Part shown: positions 49,901 to 61,900 of the stretch, piece by piece | Layout of the letters: each line of letters opens with the position of its first letter | How positions within the stretch are numbered: position 1 is the first letter of the stretch | NCBI GenBank assembly: GCA_951804985.1 | Contig: OX638130.1 | Location: forward strand, 124,881,593 to 124,945,592 | DNA: 64,000 nucleotides | Reading direction: 5' to 3' | Origin: Dryomyza anilis | Taxonomy: Eukaryota > Arthropoda > Insecta > Diptera > Dryomyzidae | Translations under genes and position numbers: made by a program | Notes under the pieces: generated by a model | Database searches by the model: none | Told to the model about the DNA's origin: nothing | Seen by the model: the letters and a program-made list of their open reading frames with translations, nothing else

Positions 49901-52900
49901 ATTTCGAAAACACGGAAACTTGCCTTAATGTTCAAACCGAGATTGAGTAATTGAGAAAGAGACAGAGAGAGAGCGAGCGCGCGCGCGACCAAAACAAAAG
50001 GCATGTGCTGCGCGCGGAGCCACTAAACTGCATGAGAGACCGACGACGACGAAGATGATGACTTCAACTGTGTGGTGTATTTCAAAACAGCAACTAATTT
50101 AAAAACATGCTCATATATTAAGATAATTCACGCGTATTTTCTGGCGACTCACGGGCCAGTCAAGTCAATTCAGTCTGATAGACAGACAGACGGACGGGCA
50201 GACAGACAATCACAGCACACATCAGACAGTCACATCACATATGTTGTTGCTGCTGCTGCAGTATTAAAAGTGAAAGCCGCCGCCGCCACGACGTACAGTG
50301 CGAATTCGTGCAGTCATTCTGCGGTATGGCATGGTGGTATGGTGTAGAATGGTATGGTCTGCTGTGGTACGGTACGATATGGTATGTCTGCCTGTAGCTA
50401 CGACAAATCTACGTAGACATATGTACTACTCATGTCTGTCGGTCTGTGTATCTGCAATAATGCACTTACATAGCTACAGCAGCGTAGCCATGGCGGTGGA
50501 GCGCCAACAAAAGAACAAAAATAATAAATGCTACTTGGCGACTGGGTGCGGCCCCGGTTAGGGTTTGGTGTGGACGACGACAACGACGGTGGTCACCTTT
50601 GTACAACAACAACGACGATGACTACGACAGACGACGACAACGACGACGATAGACGACGGAGATTGTAGCGGAGTAGCAGGCAAAGTGACAACATAATAAT
50701 TAACACTTCAAATTCGCAATTATTTGCATATTATTTTAAATATTTTTGTGGTAGTTATTTTTTTAATATTCACATCGTTGTGTGTCGAGAGTCCAAAATT
50801 TACGTAGACGCAAATGCGACGACGCTGCCGCCACATATTATGCGATGAATATAAATACGCGATGCTGCTGCTGCGTCGTATCTAGCAAGTAGTTATATAC
50901 AACAGTCGATGAATGTCGAACAATGTACTACGCGTATACGTAATAACAACAACAGCAATGAAAAATAAAAACACGAAATAACAAAAAATGCTTGTGATAT
51001 GCACTGCGACTACGACGACGTCGAAGACGACAACTGACGGCACCACTGACACGGAAGGCAGCAGAGCAGACACACGTTACTTCCTTAACGTCTCGATGTG
51101 ACTAGCGGTTGGTTACTCGCAGCACAGCAACAACATTCGCCACCGACAACTCTGTTGAACTCAACAGCAACAAGAGAGAGAGTGAGAGCAAACGAGCGAA
51201 CGCGCACAGCGAGAGCGTTAAAAAGCCTTAAATAGAAATGCCAACAGTCTTGAAATTTAATTTTAGCTTTTGAGGTTTTCTGTACAAAGAAGGCAAAAGA
51301 CTTAAAAACGTATTGTACATTTAGATTTGATAAGCTGTTGGTAACTCTGGTTGTACACACACGCTAAAATAAAAGTCAAGTGCAATAGAGTGGCTATTTC
51401 TTCAAAATGTTTAGTTGAAAAAATAACCAAATAGTTAACATATTGTATGGATAATTCAGATATCGGCGTTTTACAGATACAATTCAATTATCAAATGATT
51501 TAGCAATGTTCGGTGAGTCGAATTTTAATCGATTCGGTGCAATGATTTTAACTATCGACTCGTAGTCTAAAGCACCAGACACCAGAGTTAACAGATAAAT
51601 TTATTTTAATAGTCCGTTTTTAACACACAGAAAGAGGTGTGGCCGGCAAAGAAAAATTACATCCCAAGTCAGTCCAGTAGACTGACAATGACTTTGTATG
51701 AAAAAAGAATCATCGAGTTTGATTTTGAAGGGCACCCCCTAGAAATGCTCTATTGAATGAGAAAATCGATGTGGAGAATTTTCAGCGAAATCCGAATATG
51801 GGAAATGGACCCGGGACATCAAAAGAGGCGTTTTCGTACCTAAATCAACAATTTCAAAATTGAATTGAAATGACGTCCCTAAAACGCAATAAACTAAAAA
51901 GGTGGGTATGTCATCTGTTGCTTTTCAACAAACTATAAATGAAAAATGTCGGATACAAAATACAGAAGCAGTGATTATTTAAACAGGCATCCTTCGATTT
52001 TTATTTCCATCAGTTAGGCCTGGCCCGAAACAATCGCAAAAGTAGATGTCCATCTCAAATTTTTTTTAGAATATGTTTTTAACATCCCCTGCGATTATCC
52101 CCTGCCATTTTTACTAGTCACTTGTCGAGTAACTCGCTACTAAGTCACGCACTTTCCGACCAGAAACGAACCTGTAAAACTCTTCGGTCTCAGGTCATTC
52201 ATCCACCAGTAACCGACCAGTACTTGACTTGTTTTACTAGCAGGAATCTGCTCTTCAAATCCTTACCAGTAACCGATCAGTTTTTAACTAGTTTTACTGG
52301 GGACAAACCGGTTTGTGCACAGTTTTTGTTACTCTTCAAATTCCTACCAGTATTTGACTAGTTTCAAAATTGTTATATTGTTTTACAAGAAGTGTTAATA
52401 ATTTGCACATTATCTACTCGATTAATCAAACAGTATATCAATTGAATTAAAATCTTTCAAACTGCATTTCATAATTTTAAATTTATCAATAACTTTTTTA
52501 ACGTAATATTAATATTATTTTTAGTTATTGGTTAAGCTAGCTATAATAAATAAATATCAATAACGCACGTTTTTTTCCACTTTACCCCCACCCCTAACAC
52601 TTTGCACAAGCCACTTACTTTGTCAGTTCAATTGGAATCAATAACCATGTCATGTCAATTGTCAATGTTTAATAGCATTTTAAGTGGACTGCATTGAAAT
52701 AATATTGCATACACAATCCATTCATCCATCCACCATCCATCGTTCGGTACTGCTGTGTGGGGGGCTGTTTTACAATAATCTGACGAATGCATCGAGTACT
52801 TATTCGTGCCTCTTTACACGCCGCTGTTCGTGTAGCACTGAAGAGCAACACCAAATGAGCTGAGAGGGCTGAGCGTAGTACATACGTTTGTTAGTTAGTT

Positions 52901-55900
52901 GGTCGGTCGGTCGTTTGTTCGTTCGTTCGTTGGTTGGTTGGTTCGTTCAGACGTACTTTTGCAGTTCGTTTCCTTGTTTGTTGGTATGACTGACGACTAT
53001 TCATTCGTATGTTTATTTTTGTTTCTTTTAGGCATTAAATTCAAAATGCCTTTGCAATGCGATGGCAAGACTTATTGCACAGAGCATAGGTACATATAGC
53101 AAACAAAATACCAACAAATTGTTGAATTTGAACATACCTCTATTTACCTCATATCAACAATTTGTATTTACGAACCCTATAATGGGTTGTAGCGAAACCG
53201 CATTCAAAAATACAATATACACCAAGCAAAAAATAAAATGATTATTAAGTTTTAATAACTAGTCCATTTAATATTAACAGTACACATTTCATTTGATATG
53301 TTTGCATATATCTTAAATCATAAAATATTCTGTGTATTATAAAATACTTCATATAAATCTACCCCTTAGTATGTTTTATAAGCGTGCTTACTATTTAAGA
53401 CCATTGCATATTTGAGTGCTGAAGTGTTCAAATTTGTTCGTTGCAATGTCCGGGACAACAACGACATTCATTAAAATGTGCGACAAACCATAGGGGTGTT
53501 ATTACTAAAATATAATCTTAACTCTGTTATTTGTGAGAAGCTCCCCGGGGTCCATTCGGCCTTGACAGTTTTTAACGACACCGGGAATGCCACTAATCGA
53601 AGGGTTACTAAAATTATGATGTTTTCATATTGAAAATTCAATTTAGAATGCTATTCAATAGATATAAATCTTTTGATACCAAGACTATCCCCGTCGATTA
53701 TAAATTTTATATCTGACGCTTTGTAAAAACTAATTTTGAAAATCTTGCTCCTAGTATTTCTATTATTAATGATCATTTGGTCTTGCTGCAAGAAACTTGC
53801 AAAAGTTTACTACTAAAAATTTAAGCAAAGGGAGATATTCAAATAGCTTAAACAGCATATTAATAAATATTCTATTCTTTTTCATAATTAGTATGCAGTT
53901 TAAGCTATTTGTATACCTTCCTTTGCTTAAATTTTTAATAGTAAAATTTTGCAAGATTCTTGCAGCAAGACCAAATGATCATCACTAATTCCTATACAAA
54001 TCATAAATTTCAGATCGCGACTAAAATTACTAAAATCTTGCAAACCTTGATGACACCGGGACTGTTACTAATCGAAGGGTTACACAACTTTTTTATATGT
54101 TCTAGGTGTAGCCATATTCAAATATTCAGATTACATTTTCGCATACAAGATGACCATATTAATTTATTTATGTTCCTGTAACAAACGTGACTTTTTTTTA
54201 GAGGGTACTATTTATTATTCTGATGACTTCGTAACTAGTAATTAAAGCAATAAAAACTGAATGAACATTTTTTATGGAATGCACTTATTGTATTAGAAAG
54301 TTACGCCTTTCTGGGATTAAAAATATAGGCCCTAAAAATTTGGCACATTTAAATATGTTTGCAGTATTTCTGTGAGTGTTTAGAAGGAACACAGATCAAT
54401 ACACATGGCACCACAGGCTAATGACAAATAGTTCTCACGAATTTTAACTTTTGATAAATGTCATTCAAAATTAATGATATTAAAAAATCGTTTAATAATA
54501 ATAAAATGAATATAATTTTATATATTAGCATAGTGTAAATGAATAGTGTACAAAAATATAAAAATAAATTATGTGCCGGAACAGCGACAGAAAGTATAGT
54601 AAACAAAAATCACTGTCAAAAACATTGATAGTTTAAACGATTTGTAACCCTTAAACTTACCCCCAAATCATGTATCTTTTTATTATCGTGTGGCTACGTT
54701 TCGTTTCCAGTCCCCTTCGTCTAAAATTTGTATAACGTATTTCAAACGTTTCGTTCGTTTCGCTCTTTGAATCGAACGTTTGTTCAAAATGTTTGTTTTG
54801 CCAACTATTTTTCATAAAGCATTTTTTTTTTACTTTGTTGTATGTTGGAAACAAAAAAACTCTCAAAACGAGCGTACTCAACGTTTCGTTTGATACATGA
54901 ATCAAAAATTGTAGTCACACGATATTCAACCGATATTCAAACGAATTGTAGCCGATATCGTTGTCACCGGGAAATACGTTAGTATAAACGACAGTTTTGG
55001 TTCACAGAAAAATTCGACTCTGACTTTAAACCAAGTTTAAACCACAAACTAAGTTTAACAGCACCAAAAAAACTAACCCTTAGAGTATATTAATTTTCAA
55101 TGAAATAGTTATCCATATAGATTACAGCATACTACTCTTGGAACCGGTTTTATAGTGGTAGATTAATTCAATATGTGGGTTAAACGTAGTTTAATCACAT
55201 AATTCAGATTTACAGTGAATTTAATTCGTCGTTTAGAACAATTTTGAACGTCTTTAGTTGGTCGTTTAAACTTCGTTTAAAATCTTTTTTTGTTTTTACC
55301 AGATAATTTCCTAAAAAAAACTATTTTTGATCTGTCCTTCCACGCACTATGTTTCTTGTCGACACATTGTTCATCTTTGTGAACAATGTGTCGTAAGTAA
55401 AATGTCGTGAGTAAAATAATTATTTTTTTTTTGTTCAAGACATTAAAAATATGGACAATAAATAAACATAATACAAAAACCAAAACGTGGGAGAAAACGG
55501 AAATCAAAGCCATTATTCGTTTGGGTTCTTGATTTAAATACGATGCCATTACGTTCCGCATAAATGAGTTGTGTTAAAAAATTGTAGATTGGAATACACT
55601 TTCATAACTGAAAAATGCCTAGCTTAGTTATAACCAGGGCTAACGATATATATGAACGAAAAACCAGAAAAATATGTATGGATTAGGGAATAAAAAATCT
55701 AGATAAATATGGATCAAAAAATACAGGTTGAAATACAGGTGGGAAAAATATTCCTGAAGGCGTTGATTGAATTATATTTTTCGTATGTAAACCTTCGATA
55801 TCAAACAGGTCAATGTGACTTTGCCAAATTTGCTACAAATCACAATCTATTGTGTCCTGTAGTGATATCCAGATATAGTTTTCTGCATATGTTTGAAAGT

Positions 55901-58900
55901 GTCAAAATTGTAGTGGAAATTTGTCGAAATTGAGACATATGAGTCAGTTTTTATCAAAAATATGGATTTATAAGGATTTTTACCGACAAATTCTTATATG
56001 TATTTAAATATTGAATATCAAAATCCATATAAAAGCGAGCCTTGGTTATAACGATTACACAATGTTCTCACAATGCACTAAGAAAAATGAGCGAGTTATG
56101 TTTTGCTGATATTTATCTTTTAATTTTATACGTTAATTTTACTACACTGCAATGTCATTCAACGTAAGATGTGCATACTAGGGATGTCAATAACGGGATC
56201 CCGGGATTTGAGTCAAATCAGTCCCGAAAAACTGATCCAGAGATCATCGTTAAATCCCGGCATTTTCGGGATTATAAAAAAGGCTAATTGATCAATTTTT
56301 AATGGTTTATTCTAAAGTCTTTCAATGTTTTTATACACATTTCGCGAAAAAGTTAATCTAACATATAATGGACTGTAATCTTAAAAAACTAAATGCCTCT
56401 TTCTGTATTGCGTACGAACGAATGACGCAAAAATGACGTCAATAGTAATGAATTACGTCACTTTCGACTAATAGTCATTCGTGTCGAAATACAGAATGTC
56501 TCATTTTCAACTAATTTTTATTTTGAAGACAGTCGAAAGATTTATTATCAACTTTGTTGCCGGGTTTTGGATAGCGATAAAACTAGAACCGTTATCTAAG
56601 GACGTAAACTTATTAATAAAGTATTTAAAAAATTGTTTGATGATACACTGGGGTTTATATAACGCGGATTTTGGATACCATACCCAACCTCAAAACAAAT
56701 TCATTTAAATATATGAGTTTTGTTTTTTATTATTTTATAATTCAAACATAAATATGATTATTTTATGCCTTTATTATTTTTTAAATCCAGGGACTAATCC
56801 CGGTATTCCGAGATTCAAATTTTTTAGTCTCGAAATATCGTACCATCTATGAACATCAATTGACTCAAATTCGAATAAATATGAAAAAAACTAAAAATAC
56901 TTTTATTGTTCAGAAATATTTAAATATGTCACAGGGCTCAAAGTTCAGTTTTTAGAAATCTGATACAAACATGAGAATATCCGAAAACAGTATTTTTTTT
57001 AGTAACAGTTGACATTGTCATAAATTTTAAACTAATTTATTAATGTAGACTAACGATTACTTAGTGCAGAACTTCTACACGGATCTACGTCCAAAAAAGG
57101 ATATAAGGATTTTGACATCATATCTCAAGTTATAGTCGTCGATATTGAAAAACTATTTCGTTTCTATTGTATACATATAGACCCCTTTTTTTTAGTGTTC
57201 TTGGCTTGGAAAAGAATCCAAAATGAATTTAGTGAAGTCCATGTCAAAATAATCGAAATGGCGACATGTCGAACTCTTTTTCTGATTTATCATTGAAGGA
57301 GATTTTTAAATGTGTTTGTGCATTAACAAAATAATTATTACAAGTCTATCTAAAGATATTTCATTGCACGCAAAGTAGTCTCAACCGCAAAAGAAACATT
57401 TGCCAACAGTAATTGCATAAACAATAGTATGTGGTATAGAATAGATGTCAGAATAGTAGCCAGAGTAATAATCCTAAGCCTATCTTTGCGGTATTTATTA
57501 AAACAATATATTGATCGACAATATTATGTGAACTCACATAAAAAGTTCAGTTATTTCAGGTGCATATCCGTAAATCATGGTCCCAAAAACATAAAAGTTT
57601 TGAGATAAAATATCTTAAACTTACCTTATCTTCATCGCCTTCGCTATCACACTGTAATAGAGAAAAAAACAGACGTAAATAAATTTAATATTATTTATAA
57701 AACGAAAACTAAATACTTACGATATATCCTTTTCCAGAACTACACCTACTGCTTGCCTGCAAACATAAATTAAAATTAATATAAGTAACAAGTGATAGAG
57801 ATAAAGATGATAAAACTTACATCACTGAATCTATCTCTTATATCACCCTCTTTGTGGACACCTTGTCTACGATATTCAGATGGTTTTTCCATGCCATCGT
57901 GTTTGCCATCTTGGTTATTTGGTTTCTGTAAGATTTTGAAATTATGAATTAAATAGAGTTGTGAAAAAAATTAAGATATTTTGTAATATAAATGGCATAT
58001 AAACTATATTTTATTGTTGTAGAACCAAAATAAATATTTTTGAATAAATGCTATATTTAGTTTTAGCATTTTTATGCGTTTTTGTAATGTTTTGTAATAT
58101 TTAAAAGTTAAAATATTTAGAGGATTATTATTTGATAAATTCAATGCAATTTTTTTTTAATATTTTATTGCATTTGATGCCATATACTTTTGTTACATTT
58201 TTATTGGAAATGTATTTTTTTCTATGTCAAGTAGTTTAAAAAAAAAAAAGATTCAAAATCACTATAAACAGTTTTTAATTCAAAATATTAAAAAAATATA
58301 TCACTAAAGCTCTTGATACAAACGCACTGCCTCTTAAAATATTCCTGAATTTCTATTCCTGATAATGCTTAAAATATTCGTGAATAGTATCTCTGAACTT
58401 CCTCGAATCTGCTGTATTTCTGCCACTTTTCTTCCACTAGCCTGCCTTAATATTTTGTCACGGGAAGCAGCAGGACATGTAGATATTTTCAATTTCCGCC
58501 TCCACATGCATAAAATATTTCTGAATTATATCTCTGAACTTCCTCGAATCTGCTGTATGTATTTCTGCCTATTTTCTACCGGTAGCCTGCCTTAATATCT
58601 TGTCACGGGAAGCAGCAGGACGTGTAGATATTTTCAATTTAATTTCCAGGTTAAAAACGAAAATTTTCCGAATTTTCCAATCTTCGAGAGCCATTCAAAT
58701 CCCTTATATAAACTATAATGTTTATTTTGACAGAAACAAAGATTCCTTTTTAGATGTTCAATGATTACTCTCATAACTTCTTCCATTATATTTATTAGAA
58801 ATCATAACTTTACAACGCATTGGACATAGAAACAATATCCAATACTTGAAAATTATATTTGACCAAAGTTATTTCTCTTATAAAAATGGATCATATCAAA

Positions 58901-61900
58901 AGTTAAATAGGAACAATTCTTATGCCAAAAAAATTAAGTTTGCAAACAAAACAAAAACCCAAAAATGGCGTATGGAGCAACCTAATGCTAAACATAAGGG
59001 ATTTTTGTAAGTTTTATTTCCGCAAAGACATTTATATTTCTTCCAACAATATTTAATTGTACTACTATAATATTCTAGTGAGTATAGTTAATAAAGACGA
59101 CAGTTAAATAAAATCAATGAACAATTAGAAAACATAAATTACTCCAAAAATAACGAAATTTATAATTTTACACAATTTTAAACCGTAAAACAAAATAATT
59201 ATACTTCATAAAACGATTTCTTTGATGTTAAAATGATTTTCCAACTCAATAAAAATTTAAGACTTACTTTAATCAAATTTGCAAATGCATTGTCCGCTAT
59301 GCTACTCGTTGGAAAACATTTGGGCACCTCAGGTGTCAACACCGCAAAGTCAGCTGCAGCATCTTTAGTTTTGGTCTCGTTGAATTTTGATGCCGGTAAC
59401 GTTGTCGACTTTTCATCCAAGGAAGTTGATGTCGTCGTCACTGACGTTGCTGCCGAACAATCACCAATATTTTTAGCATGTCCCGCCGCCGCCGCTGCTG
59501 CTGCTGCAACATCAGCTCTACACGACATGGTATTCATATTGATGCCGCCCCCACCAACAGCAAAGTGTAAATTATCCTTTGTTGCTGTAGGCGCGGACAC
59601 CGTCGGTGCAACGGAGGCATGAATTCTTGTGGTGCTGTTGGTGGTGGTGTTGGTGGCGGATGTAATTGTAGAATTGGAATTATTTAAATTTGACATATTA
59701 ACCATATTATTTATATTTTCTATGCTATTGTTGGCAACATCAGTCATATTGTGGTTGTTATTATTGCCTTTATGATTTAATGTTGCTGCTGCCGCCGACG
59801 CATTACTTAGTGAACTATTTTGATTTGTATTTGATGTTGCAGTATTTAGATTTTGATAACTATTCTTCCAGGGCGCCAATACTTCTGCTGTTGTTGGCAA
59901 CGTTGTGTTGCTATTGTTATTATTGTTGTTGTTGCTATTGTTGTTGATGATGTTGTTAGTGGTGCGCATTGTTGACTCCTTGACATCGCCGATGATGCCC
60001 ATACCCATGCCGTGACTGCTGCTGTTGTTGTCCAGCGCCAAATGCGTTTGGCCCGTATCAATGATCTTTGGCATTTTAGTCTCCTCAATGCAATAGGTGC
60101 TGGTGAGTTCGTCCAGTGCGGACAAACGTTTCTCCTTGCGCTTCTGACCCACCTTGATGGCAAACTGGAAAGTACAAAAAAAAAGTTAAATATAGGTTTT
60201 AAATTAGGCAAATAGAGCAGATTAGGTATTTGATTACTTATTATTATGATTACTTTTTATAGTTTAAATAATACATTACAATTAGGAAAAATACCTAATT
60301 AACTACTTCGGAAATAAATGAAAAAATCATAAAAAGTACTTTATTTTAAATAAATTGTATTTTATGCACCACTTTCGGATTACTTAATAGTAATCAAAAA
60401 GAATACTTTAATCGGACTATTTTTTACACTACTTTAAATTTGTAGAAAAAGTCAAATAATTGATAAACTTTAATCAAAAGACAGAATATTAATATTTTCA
60501 AAATTATGCATTTCAGTAATGAGTAATCGAAATGTAGTACTTCCTGTTCGACACTTTTATTATTTTCAGGCATATTTCAAAATCACGACATTTGAAAATG
60601 ATTACTTTTAGTAATGACTAATTTGTAATAAATTGTATTCAAGTAAGGGATGTGCATCTGAAAAAAATATCGATGTTTTGATCGATATAATACTTCGACT
60701 CCTTACATCGATGTTTTCCGATGTACCGCACAAAAACATCGATGTTTTCGATGCATTGAATGAAAAAATATTAGATAAATAATTTAAATTTTGAAGATGA
60801 TTTTATAAGATTTTATATGTCAAATAACCAAAATAAAAAGTTTAAAATAAATAAGTGTTGGACTTGAAAGTTTTTCTTTTATACAAAATTAGGGCTGTGC
60901 GATTAATCGTTTTACTGGAAAGTCTGATTAATCCTAATCACGATTAATAAATTATTCGATTAATCGTATTTTTGATTAACCGAAAATGCAATTAATCGGT
61001 TAATCAGCTTTTGTGATTAATCAAAATAACCATAAATCGGTTAATCAGAAATATGATTAATTGAAATACGATTAATTGTTTTTGGAATAAGTATAAATAA
61101 CGACATTCTACTTGCTAAGCATCTAATTTGGCTGTTGTATATTAAATTAAATATTTTTTAAAGAAAAACAAAATTTTTGTTTAAGTATTTTTGTAGACAG
61201 CAATTTCTATGTACGCAAAAAAAAAAAATTTTTGAATTCTGATTAATTGAAAGTTATAATTAACCGATTAATCATATTTTCGGTTAAATGAAAAATACGA
61301 TTAATCGAATAATAGATTAATCGTGATTGCGATTAATCAGAATATCCGGTAAAACGTATATCGCACAGCCATATACAAAATAATTAAGGCGCTGAGAGAA
61401 AACACCAAAACCATGTATGCAGCATATCGTAATTTAAAGAGTTTAATTTCAAATAAAATTCCATAAATAATAAAATTTAATTCAGCTTGCAAATTAGCAA
61501 ATATTAATATAACAGTTATTTGATATTTCGAAAAAATACATCGATGTATCGAATAGATTCTCATGCTTATATTGCATCGGAAAACATCGATTTATCGATG
61601 CAATTGGACATCCATATTTCAAGTAATTCAAATATAAACAAAAAGAAAAAATTAATAGTAAAATTTTTAATGTTTTAGAAGTTGTTTTAAAGAAACCTAA
61701 AAATTGTTGTTAGCTTTGTAGATACAATGATCAAAAAAGTTTTATTCGAAAGTAATCAGTTTACTCTGCTGTAGTCTGTTCAATAAAAATATTAATACAA
61801 AAGACATAATCGAAATCCTTTGTCAAATTAATAAAGCATTATAATTAAATTACTCCAAAAGTAAAGATTCTCGTATAATTACAAAAGTACACTAACGAAA

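Noticed and set aside
49723..50004. Minus-strand 93-codon frame starting MPFVLVARALALSLSLSQ
   Set aside because: It ends at a stop within exon 6 in a different frame from the conserved SSEISKIAIIV reading, and its N-terminus translates GA-rich simple sequence.
52619..52688. Possible 70-nt exon between exons 5 and 6 (cag before, GTAAGT after)
   Set aside because: In the required phase it reads a stop at the third codon, and its length would not repair the phase of exon 6.
53766..53988. Matching open frames on both strands of the palindrome
   Set aside because: Two near-identical peptides from opposite strands follow automatically from the symmetry of the DNA.
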